This document shows, one piece after another, positions 44,006-55,500 of a DNA stretch of 64,000 nt; the stretch's first letter is position 1, and the number at the start of each line of letters is the position of its first letter. The position numbers and the translations under genes are program-made. The DNA comes from Candidatus Pantoea edessiphila (GTDB lineage Bacteria; Pseudomonadota; Gammaproteobacteria; Enterobacterales; Enterobacteriaceae): assembly GCF_002933345.1 (NCBI RefSeq), contig NZ_PDKR01000001.1:62001-126000 (forward strand), read 5' to 3'. Below the pieces are notes generated by a model. It made no database searches, was not told where the DNA came from, and was given only the letters and a program-made list of their open reading frames with translations.

Positions 44006-44659
44006 ATTTCTTAGTTATAACTTACATATTTTAAATTTAATAACTAACAAATTCAATTATATTAACAGATATTTGTTTTTATAAATAAAGAGGTTTTTTA
44101 TTTATTTCTAAAGATAACGAAAATGTTATTTAATATAAATTCTCTTTGACAAGAATTAGTATTATTTTAATAACCATGAAATATGTTATTTGATAATTAA
44201 AAAATTAAGAACTCGATAAAATTTTGAGTATATTATTAATTAAAAAAATAAACTAGTAAAATATAATAATTAATATAAAAACAGGACAAGATAATGATAT
44301 ATAAATAATTAGTAATTATTCTTAATAATTTTAATTTAATTCTTACTAATGTTTATCATTATCAAATAAAATAAATAATTGTTTATTTAGATAATTTAAA
44401 TTTAAGTATTGTATTAAGAATTATAGACAATATAATTAGAAATTAATACTTATTAAGTAAATTAACAATCATAACAAAATTACTATTTATACATAAATAT
44501 AATTAAGTATTTTAATTTAAAAAATAAAAAAAATTATAGAAATGAAACCATATTAACCTAAATCTTTCAGATATTAATAAATTATCAATAATAATATATT
44601 GAATTAAGATAACTGTAATATCTTTAACAATTAAGTTAGTTAGGAGCAATTAATTTTAG
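44006..44659. other. Intergenic region where plsX is expected
   Basis: plsX (about 1 kb) lies between rpmF and fabH in E. coli. This stretch is A/T-rich and shows no PlsX segment (for example no MGGD or SAGNTGA motif in any frame I read). A TTGACA at 44146-44151 could be part of a promoter for fabH, but I see no convincing -10 at the right distance. Confidence 0.5.
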
Positions 44660-45613
44660 ATGTTTGCCAAAATCATTGGTACAGGTAGTTATTTACCAAT
44701 CAGCATTCGTACAAATGCTGATTTAGAAAAGATGGTAAATACATCAGATGAATGGATTATTTCCAGAACTGGGATAAGGGAACGTCATATTGCAGCACCA
44801 GATGAAACTGTTGCAACCATGGGATATAGTGCTGCTAAGCATGCTTTGCAAATGGCAAATATAAAATATAATGACATTGAATTAATCATTATAGCAACTA
44901 CATCTTCTAGTCATGCGTTTCCAAGTTCTGCTTGTATGATTCAACAAATGCTAAAAATAAAAGATTGTACCGCATTTGATCTTGCTGCAGCTTGTTCCGG
45001 TTTTATTTATGCCTTAAGTGTAGCAGATCAATATATTAAAAACGGTAAAATAAAATATGCTTTAGTTATTGGGTCTGATGTTTTAACTCGTACTATAAAC
45101 CCAATTGATCGTAATACTATAGTTTTATTTGGTGATGGAGCAGGTGCGGTTGTACTAGCACAAAGCGATACACCTGGTATTATCTCTACTCATTTGCATT
45201 CCAATGGGCAATATGCACAGTTATTAACGTTACCTTATCAAGGTAGCACATATAAAAATAAACCAATTTATCTTGATATGGCTGGAAATGAAGTTTTTAA
45301 AATTGCAGTAGAACAGTTAACTCATGTTATTTATGAGACACTAGATGCTAATAAATTTAATAAAGATATGATAGATTGGTTAATACCACATCAAGCTAAC
45401 TTGCGCATTATTATTGCTATCGTAAAAAAATTAGGTATAGACATGAATAAAGTAATTATTACAATTGATCGTCATGGTAATACTTCTTCAGCTTCAGTAC
45501 CTAGTGCATTAGATGAGATAGTTCGAGATGGTCGTGTTAAATCAGGGCAAATCATTTTATTAGAAGCTTTTGGTGGTGGATTTACATGGGGTTCAGCATT
45601 ATTACGTTTTTAA
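44660..45613 (+). CDS. fabH: Beta-ketoacyl-ACP synthase III
   Basis: A 317-residue FabH (E. coli 317), which starts fatty-acid synthesis by condensing acetyl-CoA with malonyl-ACP. The catalytic triad is in place: Cys in [13 protein letters not shown] (about 112), His in [12 protein letters not shown] (about 244) and Asn in [16 protein letters not shown] (about 274). The end [13 protein letters not shown] matches the family. TTAGGAGCAATTAATTTTAG lies before the ATG. First gene of the fabH-fabD-fabG-acpP run. Confidence 0.97.
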   Translation: MFAKIIGTGSYLPISIRTNADLEKMVNTSDEWIISRTGIRERHIAAPDETVATMGYSAAKHALQMANIKYNDIELIIIATTSSSHAFPSSACMIQQMLKIKDCTAFDLAAACSGFIYALSVADQYIKNGKIKYALVIGSDVLTRTINPIDRNTIVLFGDGAGAVVLAQSDTPGIISTHLHSNGQYAQLLTLPYQGSTYKNKPIYLDMAGNEVFKIAVEQLTHVIYETLDANKFNKDMIDWLIPHQANLRIIIAIVKKLGIDMNKVIITIDRHGNTSSASVPSALDEIVRDGRVKSGQIILLEAFGGGFTWGSALLRF

Positions 45614-45632
45614 ATATAGACAGGAGTTAATA

Positions 45633-46568
45633 ATGACTCAGCTAGCATTCATTTTTCCTGGACAAGGATCACAACATGTTGGTATGTTAAAAGATCTTAT
45701 ATCTAACTATTCTATAGTTAGAGAAACATTTCAAGAAGCATCATATGTTTTAAAGTATGATTTATTGAAATTAGTTAGTAACGGTCCTAACGAAGATCTA
45801 AATAAAACATGTAAGACACAACCAGCTATTTTAGCTTCTTCTGTTGCTTTATATCGTATATGGAAACAAAAAGGAGGAGAAATACCGATATTTATGGCAG
45901 GACATAGCTTAGGTGAATATTCTGCATTGGTTTGTGCAGGAGTTTTAAATTTCACTGATACTATTAAATTAGTTGAATTACGTGGAAAATTAATGCAAGA
46001 ATCAGTTAAAGAGAGAATAGTTGCAATGCAAGCTATTATAGGTTTAAGTCCGTTAACAATTCAGCAAATATGTAAAGAAACCAAAAAAAATCAAGTTGTC
46101 TCTATAGCAAACTTCAATGCACCAGATCAGTTTATAATTTCAGGTGATAAAGAAGCTGTTGATCGTGCTAGTATTATCTGCAAATTAGCAGGTGCAAAAT
46201 ATACTATTCCTTTGGTAGTTAGTATACCCGCACATTGTATGTTAATGAAATCAGCAGCAGAAAAATTGGAAATTACATTAAAAAAAATAATATTTAAAAA
46301 ACCATCTATATCAATAATTAATAATGTTGATGTTAAAATAGAATATAGTATAGAAGCTATACGTATAGCTTTAATACGTCAAATGTATAATCCAGTACGT
46401 TGGATTGATATTATAAAACTAATGGCTGAAAAAGGAATTACAAGATTATTAGAAATTGGTCCGGGTAGTATCTTAAGTAATTTAACAAAGCGTATTTCAA
46501 AACATTTAACTTCTATAGCTATAAATGACAATAATTCATTGTTGATAGCTCTAGATAAAGATAGATGA
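45633..46568 (+). CDS. fabD: Malonyl-CoA-ACP transacylase
   Basis: A 311-residue malonyl transferase (E. coli 309) that loads malonyl groups on ACP. The start MTQLAFIFPGQGSQHVGML at 45633 follows CAGGAGTTAATA; an upstream extension to 45570 is open but overlaps fabH. The active-site Ser is in MAGHSLGEYSALVCAG (about 88-103), the substrate Arg in VELRGKLMQ, and the catalytic His in VSIPAHCMLM (about 202). It ends 14 bases before the fabG start. Confidence 0.97.
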   Translation: MTQLAFIFPGQGSQHVGMLKDLISNYSIVRETFQEASYVLKYDLLKLVSNGPNEDLNKTCKTQPAILASSVALYRIWKQKGGEIPIFMAGHSLGEYSALVCAGVLNFTDTIKLVELRGKLMQESVKERIVAMQAIIGLSPLTIQQICKETKKNQVVSIANFNAPDQFIISGDKEAVDRASIICKLAGAKYTIPLVVSIPAHCMLMKSAAEKLEITLKKIIFKKPSISIINNVDVKIEYSIEAIRIALIRQMYNPVRWIDIIKLMAEKGITRLLEIGPGSILSNLTKRISKHLTSIAINDNNSLLIALDKDR

Positions 46569-46582
46569 TATATGGGTATATC

Positions 46583-47317
46583 ATGACTTTTAAAAATAAA
46601 GTTGCATTAGTAACTGGAGCAAGTAGAGGTATTGGTCTTGCAATTGCAAAAACATTAACATTACGTAATGCTAATGTTATTGGAACTTCAAGATATAAAG
46701 AAGGGGTTTCAATTATTAACTCTCATTTAGGAAATCTTGGTAAAGGTTTACTATTAAATATTAATAATTATACATCTATCTGTGAAGCTTTAAAAAATAT
46801 CAATTCTGAATTTGGTAAAATTGATATTTTAATTAACAATGCAGGTATAACGCGTGATAATCTTTTAATAAAAATGAAAGATGATGATTGGGATGATGTT
46901 TTAAATACAAATCTTACCTCTGCTTTTAGACTTTCCAAAGCTGTTATACCTTCGATGCTTAAAAATCGTATGGGACGCATTATTAATATTAGTTCTATAG
47001 TTGGAACACTTGGCAATATTGGTCAATCAAATTATGCAGCAGCAAAAGCAGGTTTGATAGGACTTACTAAATCATTAGCATTTGAAATCGCATCACGTGG
47101 TATAACTGTTAATATTGTTTCTCCTGGATTTATCGAAACAAGTATGACAAAAGCATTAAATAAAGATCAACATTCTAGCATTTTATCAAAAATACCTATG
47201 AAACGCTTAGGTAAATCTCAAGAAATTGCCAATGTTGTTGTGTTTTTAGCTTCTGAAGAAGCATCATATATAACTGGTGAAATAATTAATGTTAATGGTG
47301 GCATGTATGTATTTTAG
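46583..47317 (+). CDS. fabG: 3-oxoacyl-ACP reductase
   Basis: A 244-residue short-chain dehydrogenase, the exact E. coli length, reducing 3-oxoacyl-ACP with NADPH. It has the cofactor loop TGASRGIGLAIA (about residues 12-23), NNAGITRDN, the catalytic Ser in INISSIVGTLGN (about 138) and Tyr-x3-Lys in NYAAAKAG (about 151-155), and ends GEIINVNGGMYVF. The frame is open from 46565, but the ATG at 46583 aligns with the E. coli start. Confidence 0.97.
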   Translation: MTFKNKVALVTGASRGIGLAIAKTLTLRNANVIGTSRYKEGVSIINSHLGNLGKGLLLNINNYTSICEALKNINSEFGKIDILINNAGITRDNLLIKMKDDDWDDVLNTNLTSAFRLSKAVIPSMLKNRMGRIINISSIVGTLGNIGQSNYAAAKAGLIGLTKSLAFEIASRGITVNIVSPGFIETSMTKALNKDQHSSILSKIPMKRLGKSQEIANVVVFLASEEASYITGEIINVNGGMYVF

Positions 47318-47462
47318 TATTAATTTTAAAAACCATTCTTATATTTAATTTAAAACTTCAATATTGTGATTGAATTAGCTTAGATTTTGTTGCATCTTTT
47401 TCAATATTTTATAAACTATGAAAATTATCGCATAAGCGAGTTTTGACAGGAAATCAAATAGT

Positions 47463-47699
47463 ATGAGTGATATCGAACAACGAGTTAAGAAAATCATCAG
47501 TGAACAACTAGGTGTGAAAGAAGATGAAGTCACTAATTCTGCATCTTTTGTAGATGACCTAGGTGCTGATTCTCTTGATACCGTTGAGCTGGTAATGGCT
47601 CTGGAAGAAGAGTTTGATACTGAAATTCCAGATGAAGAAGCTGAAAAAATCACTACCGTTCAGGCAGCGATAGATTATATTAATGACCATAAGAGCTAA
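47463..47699 (+). CDS. acpP: Acyl carrier protein
   Basis: A 78-residue ACP, nearly identical to E. coli AcpP. The phosphopantetheine Ser37 is in [18 protein letters not shown]. Codon usage is noticeably less AT-biased than in neighbouring genes, as expected for a very highly expressed, conserved protein. It follows fabG by 145 bases and ends with a strong hairpin. fabF, which follows acpP in E. coli, is absent. Confidence 0.98.
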   Translation: MSDIEQRVKKIISEQLGVKEDEVTNSASFVDDLGADSLDTVELVMALEEEFDTEIPDEEAEKITTVQAAIDYINDHKS

Positions 47700-48075
47700 A
47701 TAACATACCCAGGTAGCTATGTTTTAGCTACCTGGATTTAAAATATTAAATTAAATTCAGTTTTTAAATATGTAATATTATCTAATATTTTTTTAAATAC
47801 TTTAGCAATAGTAATAATTATTTAAATCATATAAAATTAATAAAAAATTATTATTTGGATAATAATAACGAACGTGAAGTTTAGTTAAAATAATTTCGCA
47901 AAACAATAATTAGATACAATAAATATATTAAATAGTCTAATATTTTAAAAGTTATTCTTAAGATATTTAAAAATATAGTTAGTAATAATTAATGAAAATT
48001 TTAATCAAAAATAATATTTTTTCATAAAATGAATTCTAAATAATAATTTCTATATTATTGTAGTTGATTATAAAA
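47700..48075. other. Intergenic region where fabF, pabC and mltG are expected
   Basis: After the acpP terminator this is A/T-rich DNA with no recognisable FabF, PabC or MltG segment. The three genes (over 3 kb in E. coli) have been removed without a visible scar. Confidence 0.55.
47709..47735 (+). terminator. Terminator hairpin after acpP
   Basis: CCAGGTAGCTA (47709-47719) pairs perfectly with TAGCTACCTGG (47725-47735), loop TGTTT, 9 bases past the stop. The T run after it is short (ATTTAAAAT). Confidence 0.85.
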
Positions 48076-48708
48076 ATGAACAATAAATTTATTGCCATAG
48101 AAGGATTGGAAGGCGCTGGTAAAACTACCGTTTGCAACTTTATTGCAAAAATATTAAAAGAACGTGGCATTAAAAACGAAAATATTATTATTACTAGAGA
48201 ACCTGGTGGAACTCAAATAGCTGAGTATTTGCGTCATTTAATTAAGAAAAAAACAAAAGAACGTATGTTAAATAAGACAGAATTATTAATAATGTATGCT
48301 GCACGTGTTCAAGTTGTAGAAAATATTATTAAACCAGCATTAAAATCAGGTAAATGGGTAATTGGCGATAGACATAATCTTTCATCTAAAGCCTATCAAG
48401 GTGGTGGTAGACAGTTAGGTTCTAAATTAATTAATCAACTTAGTCATATGATATTAGGTGATTTTCATCCAGATATAACATTTTATTTAGACATAACACC
48501 TGACATATGTTTGCAGAGATTAAAAATACGGAGTGATCTAGACCGTATTGAATTAGAATCTTTAAAATTTTTCGAACGTACCCGTAATTATTATTTAAAA
48601 ATAACAAAAAAAGATAATAATATTGTACTTATTGATGCAACTAAATCTTTAAACGAAGTTATTCAAGATTTGAAATTTGTTTTATTAAAATGGATTAAAA
48701 AACAATAA
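48076..48708 (+). CDS. tmk: Thymidylate kinase
   Basis: A 210-residue dTMP kinase (E. coli 213). The P loop is IEGLEGAGKTTVCNFIA (about residues 8-24), DR[H]-type motif in VIGDRHNLSSKAYQGGGR (about 94-111), and TREPGGTQIAEYLR. The frame is open from a TTG at 48064, but the ATG at 48076 aligns with E. coli. It sits two bases before holB, the same pair as in E. coli, and the two are likely co-translated. Confidence 0.96.
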   Translation: MNNKFIAIEGLEGAGKTTVCNFIAKILKERGIKNENIIITREPGGTQIAEYLRHLIKKKTKERMLNKTELLIMYAARVQVVENIIKPALKSGKWVIGDRHNLSSKAYQGGGRQLGSKLINQLSHMILGDFHPDITFYLDITPDICLQRLKIRSDLDRIELESLKFFERTRNYYLKITKKDNNIVLIDATKSLNEVIQDLKFVLLKWIKKQ

Positions 48709-48710
48709 AA

Positions 48711-49679
48711 ATGAATGATTATCCTTGGATTGATGTAATTTACTTTAAAATAATAACGCAATATCAAAAAGGTTTTATCCATCCTGTAGTCTTGATTCAA
48801 GGGATAAAAGGTATTGGTGCAGAGATTCTTATATTGAAATTGAGTTATTGGTTATTGTGTCAAGAAAGGAACGATTTAAAAAATTGTGGTAGATGTAAAA
48901 GTTGTAAGTTAATGCAATTTAATAGTCATCCAGACTACTATAAACTCAAAGTTGAAAAAAGAGAAAAAACCATAGGTGTAGATATGGTTAGAAATTTAAT
49001 TGACAATTTATATATATGTGCTCATCAAAGCAACAAAAAAGTTGTATGGTTAGAAAATATTAATCAGTTAACTACATCTGCAAATAATGCTTTATTAAAA
49101 ATTATCGAAGAACCACCTTATAATACTTGTTTTTTTTTAAATACAGAAAATATTTCAACAATATTACCTACAATTCGCAGTCGTTGTATGATATTGCGTT
49201 TATCAACTCCAAGTGAAGAAGAAAGCTTAACATGGCTAAAAAAACAATCTTCGCAAAAAGAGATAATTATTTTATCTGCTTTACGTTTAAGTTTTGGAAT
49301 ACCAATTGCAGCACTTAATCTAATTAAAAATAATTGGGAACTTAGAAAAAAATTATGCGATACTTTATTTATTGCTTTTGAACATGATATTTTACAATTA
49401 TTACCTATTATTAATAAAGACAAGGAGTTATGTATTAATTGGTTAATATCTTTACTATTAGATGCTATGAAATTACAAAATAATATAACTAAAAACTTAA
49501 CTAATCTAGATCGTAAAGATATCGTTCTTTTAATATCTAGATCTTTTTCATTTAATATTTTAAACAATATTATATATAATTGGATTAAATTTAGAGATAG
49601 GTTAATGAAGTTAGAAGTACTTAATGAAGAGTTATTGTTAACTAATTTATTATTAAAGTTTATTATTAAAATGGGTTAA
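48711..49679 (+). CDS. holB: DNA polymerase III delta' subunit
   Basis: A 322-residue clamp-loader subunit (E. coli HolB 334). The start MNDYPWIDVIYFKI parallels MRWYPWLRPDFEKL; the zinc module CQERNDLKNCGRCKSC (about residues 51-66), HPDYYKL, VVWLENINQLTTSANNALLK and the IIEEPP (sensor 1) and TIRSRC segments are present. As normal for delta', there is no working P loop. The C-terminal collar domain is less conserved. The start is 2 bases past the tmk stop. Confidence 0.94.
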   Translation: MNDYPWIDVIYFKIITQYQKGFIHPVVLIQGIKGIGAEILILKLSYWLLCQERNDLKNCGRCKSCKLMQFNSHPDYYKLKVEKREKTIGVDMVRNLIDNLYICAHQSNKKVVWLENINQLTTSANNALLKIIEEPPYNTCFFLNTENISTILPTIRSRCMILRLSTPSEEESLTWLKKQSSQKEIIILSALRLSFGIPIAALNLIKNNWELRKKLCDTLFIAFEHDILQLLPIINKDKELCINWLISLLLDAMKLQNNITKNLTNLDRKDIVLLISRSFSFNILNNIIYNWIKFRDRLMKLEVLNEELLLTNLLLKFIIKMG

Positions 49680-49732
49680 TACTCTTAATTATAATTTAAC
49701 AGTTAATTACTAATTTTAAAATGAGAAAACCT

Positions 49733-50521
49733 ATGATTATTGTTGATTCACATTGTCATCTTAATTTACTAAATTATAAAAGTATTCACAATAATATTGA
49801 TTCAGTAATAGAAAAAGCAGCAGCACGCAATGTAAAGTTTATGCTAACAGTAGCTACTGATTTAGAAGATTTTAAGATTACAAAAAAATTAGTTGGTGAA
49901 TTTAAAAATATTGTAATATCTTGTGGAGTTCATCCTCTTAATCAACCAGAATCATATAATATCCAAGATTTATATTATCTTGCTAAAGATTCTCAAGTAG
50001 TAGCATTAGGAGAAACTGGTTTAGATTATCATTATCAACAATATAATAAAAAACATCAGCAAATTTCTTTTCGAAATCATATTAGAGCAGGAATAACATT
50101 GAATAAACCAATTATAGTTCATATGAGAGATGCTCCTATAGATACATTAAATATATTAAAAGAAGAAAAAAGTGACATCTGTGGTGGTGTATTACATTGC
50201 TTCACTGAAAGTCAAGCTATAGCATGTAAATTATTAGATATGGGATTTTATATTTCTTTTTCTGGCATAGTTACTTTCAATAAAATTAAAAATCTTGATA
50301 AAGTTATACGCTATACTCCAATCAATAGAATGTTACTTGAAACCGATTCACCATATTTATCTCCTGTACCATATCGTGGAAAAGAAAATCAACCAGCCTA
50401 TACTAGAGATATTGCTGAGTATATATCTGTATTAAAAAATATAGATGTAGAAATTATAGCAGAAGAAACTACTAATAATTTTTCAAAATTATTTAATGTA
50501 CCTATTGATTCCCTAATCTGA
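49733..50521 (+). CDS. ycfH: TatD-family metal-dependent hydrolase (YcfH)
   Basis: A 262-residue TIM-barrel protein (E. coli YcfH 265) of the TatD family of metal-dependent deoxyribonucleases/hydrolases. Metal-binding motifs are VDSHCHLNLL, CGVHPLNQPESY, ALGETGLDYHYQ, PIIVHMRDAPIDTL, GGVLHCFTES and LLETDSPYLSPVPYRGKENQP. The E. coli-like start is the ATG at 49733 (MIIVDSHCHL), with GAGAAAACCT upstream; an ATG at 49721 is possible. It completes the tmk-holB-ycfH string seen in E. coli. Confidence 0.92.
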   Translation: MIIVDSHCHLNLLNYKSIHNNIDSVIEKAAARNVKFMLTVATDLEDFKITKKLVGEFKNIVISCGVHPLNQPESYNIQDLYYLAKDSQVVALGETGLDYHYQQYNKKHQQISFRNHIRAGITLNKPIIVHMRDAPIDTLNILKEEKSDICGGVLHCFTESQAIACKLLDMGFYISFSGIVTFNKIKNLDKVIRYTPINRMLLETDSPYLSPVPYRGKENQPAYTRDIAEYISVLKNIDVEIIAEETTNNFSKLFNVPIDSLI

Positions 50522-50625
50522 TATTTAATTATAAATTATAATTATTTTATAATTGATCCTTTTTAATTATCTATACAATAAGTTTGCGTTGATAGATTTT
50601 TATTCTGTTCTGGGAGCTTTACCTT

Positions 50626-52056
50626 ATGTTTAAAAATGCTTTTGCTAACTTACAAACAGTTGGTAAATCGCTTATGTTACCAATATCTGTATTACCAATT
50701 GCAGGTATTTTATTAGGTTTAGGCTCAGCTAATTTTAGTTTATTATCTAATACAGCGTCACATGTAATAGCAGAAGCTGGAGAATCGGTATTTTCTAATA
50801 TGCCGTTAATTTTTGCAATAGGTATAGCTTTAGGTTTTACAAAAAATGATGGAGTATCAGCTTTAGCCGCAGTAGTAGCTTATAGTATAATGACAAAAAC
50901 TATGTTAATAGTATCTTCATTAATACTATCTGATACTACACATAATATTGAAATTAAACATTTATCTGATACTGGTGTTTTAGGAGGTATTATTATAGGT
51001 TTTTTAGTATCATATATGTTTAATAAGTTTTATCGTATTAAATTTCCAGAATATTTAGGTTTTTTTGCTGGCAAACGTTTCGTGCCAATTATTTCTGGAC
51101 TATCGGCAATTATTATAGGTATATTATTATCTATTATTTGGCCACCAATAGAGTTCGCAATTGAAAATTTTTCGAAATGGGCAGCTTATCAAAATCCAGT
51201 TATTGCTTTTAGTATTTATGGATTAATTGAGCGTATTTTAATGCCATTAGGTTTACATCATATATGGAATGTCCCCTTTCAGATGCAAATTGGTGAATTC
51301 ATCACTGAATCTGGACAAATATTTCATGGTGATATTCCAAGATATATGGCTGGAGATTTAACTGCTGGTAAATTGTCTGGAGGGTTTTTATTTAAAATGT
51401 ATGGATTGCCAGCAGCAGCGCTGGCAATGTGGCACACAACTAAAATTGAAAATCGTTCTAAAATAGGCGGCATTCTGATTACAGCAATGTTGACTTCATT
51501 TCTAACAGGTATTACTGAGCCTATTGAATTTTCTTTTATTTTTGTTGCTCCTATTCTTTATATAATTCACGCAATTTTAGCAGGTTTATCCTTTCCAATT
51601 TGTATTTTATTGAATATGCGTAATGGAACTAGTTTTTCTCATGGTTTAATTGATTTTATTATTTTAAGTAGCCATAGTAGTAAAATTTGGCTATTTCCAA
51701 TTATTGGAATTATATATGCTTTTATTTATTATATATTTTTTCGTTTTTTAATTGTTAAATTTGATTTCAAAACACCAGGACGTGAAGAAATAAATAAAAA
51801 TCAATTATCTCTCAGTGTTGGTGAAATAGCTCAAAATTTAATTTTGGCATTTGGTGGAAAAGAAAATATTATAAATCTTGACGCCTGTATAACTCGTCTG
51901 AGAGTAACAGTAGTAGATACTAAAAAAGTGAATAGAGAAGCAATAAAAAATCTTGGTGCACGTGGTATTATTATCTCTGGATGTGGTATTCAGGCAATTT
52001 TTGGAACTAAATCTGAAAATATAAAAACTGATATGAATAATTATATTAAACTATAG
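50626..52056 (+). CDS. ptsG: Glucose-specific PTS enzyme IICB
   Basis: A 476-residue PTS permease (E. coli PtsG 477). The IIC domain (about residues 1-385) has the start [27 protein letters not shown], the RLMPLGLHH-like [18 protein letters not shown], and [10 protein letters not shown], the sugar-binding motif with Glu. A linker leads to the IIB domain (about 395-476), whose phosphorylation Cys is in [13 protein letters not shown] (about 421). It imports and phosphorylates glucose, using EI, HPr and EIIA-Glc from elsewhere. It lies between ycfH and hinT as in E. coli; fhuE is missing. Confidence 0.96.
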   Translation: MFKNAFANLQTVGKSLMLPISVLPIAGILLGLGSANFSLLSNTASHVIAEAGESVFSNMPLIFAIGIALGFTKNDGVSALAAVVAYSIMTKTMLIVSSLILSDTTHNIEIKHLSDTGVLGGIIIGFLVSYMFNKFYRIKFPEYLGFFAGKRFVPIISGLSAIIIGILLSIIWPPIEFAIENFSKWAAYQNPVIAFSIYGLIERILMPLGLHHIWNVPFQMQIGEFITESGQIFHGDIPRYMAGDLTAGKLSGGFLFKMYGLPAAALAMWHTTKIENRSKIGGILITAMLTSFLTGITEPIEFSFIFVAPILYIIHAILAGLSFPICILLNMRNGTSFSHGLIDFIILSSHSSKIWLFPIIGIIYAFIYYIFFRFLIVKFDFKTPGREEINKNQLSLSVGEIAQNLILAFGGKENIINLDACITRLRVTVVDTKKVNREAIKNLGARGIIISGCGIQAIFGTKSENIKTDMNNYIKL

Positions 52057-52102
52057 ATAAGATCTTTATCTATTTAATAAAAAATAAATAAGGAACTATT
52101 TG

Positions 52103-52456
52103 ATGTTTGAAGAAACTATTTTCAGCAAAATAATTAAACATGAAATGACAGCCGACATCTTATATCAAGATGAATTAGTAACAGCTTTTCGTGATGTTTT
52201 TCCTAAGGTACCTACCCATGTTTTAATTGTACCCAATATATTAATTCCAACTGTAAATGAAGTTAAAAATGAACATGAACAAACATTAGGTAGAATGTTT
52301 ATTGTGGCTTCGAAAATTGCAATTAAAGAAAATATTAGTAAAGATGGTTATCGTCTTATTATTAACTGTAATAAACATGGTGGACAAGAAATATACCATA
52401 TGCATATGCATTTATTAGGGGGTATAGCACTAGGCCCTATGTTATCAATTAATTAA
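52103..52456 (+). CDS. hinT: HIT-family purine nucleoside phosphoramidase HinT
   Basis: A 117-residue histidine-triad protein (E. coli HinT 119), starting [15 protein letters not shown] at the ATG 52103 after AAGGAACTATTTG. The HIT motif is [10 protein letters not shown] (about residues 98-107) with the active-site His. E. coli HinT cleaves AMP-lysine and acyl-AMP from lysyl-tRNA synthetase by-products. Convergent with mfd. Confidence 0.95.
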   Translation: MFEETIFSKIIKHEMTADILYQDELVTAFRDVFPKVPTHVLIVPNILIPTVNEVKNEHEQTLGRMFIVASKIAIKENISKDGYRLIINCNKHGGQEIYHMHMHLLGGIALGPMLSIN

Positions 52457-52524
52457 GTCATTAAATGACATAATAATTTTTAAAATTTATTTATATCAGA
52501 TATATATAATTAATATTCAGTATT

Positions 52525-55500
52525 CTAATTGGTTAGATTATTAATAAAGTTTTGTATCCAGTAGATTCTTGATTTTTTTTCTTTTATTTCATTATAATAA
52601 AATCGCAATTTTGTTTTTCCTTCTAATTTCCATTTATTAGGTTCTTTTTGTATTAAATTAACTAATTTTAAAATATTAATATTGTTTTTTTGATAAAAAT
52701 CAAAATATCCTCCTTTATCGCTAATTTTTATTTTGCGTATACCTAATTGACGAGCTTGTAATCGTAATAAAGCAATATTGAATAGATTGTGTGTTGACTC
52801 AGGTAATGAACCAAAATTATTGATTAATTCTATTTTTACTTCTTGAATATCAGATTCATTTGTAGCACTTGCAATTCTTTTATATAATGATAAACGTTTA
52901 TTTACATCTGTGATAAAATTTTCTGGAATAAGAGATGGAATTTGAAGTTCTATTTCAATTTCGCTATATAGCCAATTTTTTGGTGAACAGTTTTGCTGAT
53001 CTTTAAGCTCATGAATAGATTTTTCTAATAATTCTAAATAGAGTGAGAAACCTAGTGTTTCTATTTGACCACTCTGTTTTTCACCTAACAATTCGCCTGA
53101 TCCACGAATTTCTAAATCGTTTGTTGCTAATTGAAATCCTGAACCTAGTTCTTCTAAAGAAGAAATCACTTCAAATCTCTTTATTGCTTCATTAGTAATA
53201 CAACTTTTATTTTTTGATATTAATAACCAAGCATAAGCTTGGTGATGTGAACGTCCAACTCTTCCTCTTAGTTGATGTAATTGTGCTAAACCAAAATTAT
53301 TTGCCTGTTCAATAATAATTGTATTTGCATTAGGAATATCAATACCATTCTCTATTATAGTAGTACACACTAATACATTAAAACGTTGACAATGGAAATT
53401 ATGCATTACTTTTTCTAAATCAATATCATGCATTTGTCCATGACCAATAGTCACACGAGCTTCTGGTACCAATTTGCTTATAAAATTAGCAGTCTTTTCA
53501 ATATCATTAACTTGATTATGTAAATAATATACTTGCCCACCTCTTAAAATTTCACGCAAAATTGCTTCACGTATAGTTGAGCAATTAAATTCAGTTATGA
53601 AAGTCTTAATAGGTCGCCTATTGTCAGGTGCAGTGGCAATAATAGAAACATCTCTCATACCAGTCATTGCCATATGTAATGTACGTGGAATTGGTGTCGC
53701 AGTTAATGTTATTATATCTATATTATTGCTTATAGCCTTAATACATTCTTTTTGACGTACTCCAAAACGATGTTCTTCGTCAATGATTAATAAACCTAAA
53801 TCTTTCCATTTAATATTTTTATTTAATAATTTATGAGTGCCTATTAATATATTTATTGTTCCCTCTTTTGTTTGTTCCAATAAATATTTTTGTTCCTTAA
53901 AGGTTCTAAAATTAGATAATACATCAATATGAACGCACCAATGATTAAACCTATTTTTAAAATTTTCGTAATGTTGTTGTGCTAAAATAGTAGTTGGTAC
54001 AAGAATTGCTACTTGCTTATTGTTTTCTACTGCAATGAATGCAGCACGCATTGCTATTTCAGTTTTTCCAAAACCAACGTCGCCACATATTAATCTATCC
54101 ATAGTTATAGGTTGGCACATATCCTTTAATATAGAATCAATAGCTTTTTTTTGGTCTAATGTGATTTTAAATGGAAACTTATTACAAAATAGATGATACC
54201 TATGTTTATCGTATTTAAAAGAAAAACCAACATTAGAATCACGTTTCGAATAAATATCTAAAAGTTCTGCTGCAATATCACGAATTTTTTCAATAGCTTT
54301 CTGTCTAGAACGTACCCAAATATCACTACCTAATTTATGTAATGGCGTATGATTTTTAGAATAACCCATGTAATAACTAATTAAATGAAGTGATGATACT
54401 GGCACATAAAGTTTAGCATCATCGGCATAAGATAGTATTAGATATTCAGCTTTAATACCTTTTGTTTCAATAATTGTCAAACCCATATAACGACCAATGC
54501 CGTGTTCTATATGAACTATGGGTTGACCAAAGCTTATTTCTTCAAGATTAGAAACTAATTTACTTAAATATGTGGCATTCCACTCTATTTTGTTTTTATA
54601 ATGGTAATTAAAATTTTCTGGTATAATATCATTTTCACAAATTATCGCTTTGTTATTTAAAGAATCTATAAAACCATGATTAATATTATTAATTATTAAA
54701 AAAAATTTTTGATTAGATAATTCATCTAAATTTTTTATGATAATTGGATTTATCTTTATAACATTAAATAATTTTTTAAATTTTCTTTGGCTTATCTCAT
54801 CTTTAACACAAAAAATTATATAACCAGTAAATTTCTTAATAAATTTATCTAAATATTCTAAGGAAAATTTATTTACTCCTTTTGAAGTTAATGAAGGAAG
54901 TGGTTCATAACCTAAATTAATATTTTTACTATTATTGGGTAATTTTTCATGTGTTGTTTTTATTTGAGGCCAATTTTTTAATTGATTTATTAAATAATCA
55001 GGTGTCATCCATAAATCAATTGGTTTTAATAAATATTTTTTATTATAGTAAGGTTGATTTTTATAATATTTATTTAAATTTTCCCAAAAAATTATAGCAT
55101 TTTGTTCTAAGTTGCTTTGATTTATTATTACAGTCTCAGATGGTAGGTAATTAAACAAATTTGACAATGGTTGATCAAAAAAAATAGGATGCCAATATTC
55201 AATACCAAAAGGTAAAATTCCCATACTAATATTTTTATATACATAATCTTGTTTACAAGATTTATCAAAAATTTTTTCCCAACGATAACAAAATAATTTT
55301 AAAGAATTTTTATTACTAGGAAATTCATGTTTAGGCAATAAATTTATTTTCGAAACTTCTTCAATAACTTCTTGTTTTTCTAAATTTATTTTACTTATAC
55401 TATTTATTTGATCATTAAGTAAATCTATACGATAGATTTTATCCTTCCCTACCGGAAATAGATCAAAAATAATATTTTTTTTTACATTATATTCACCTGG

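Noticed and set aside
44146-44190. fabH promoter beginning with TTGACA at 44146
   Set aside because: The -35 is perfect but no good -10 occurs at 16-18 bases, and the site is about 500 bases from fabH.
47375-47653. Ser-rich antisense open frame over acpP
   Set aside because: It is the complement of the highly conserved acpP coding sequence.
49118-49567. 149-codon open frame antisense to holB
   Set aside because: holB matches delta' throughout, with zinc module and sensor motifs; the antisense frame has no recognisable features.
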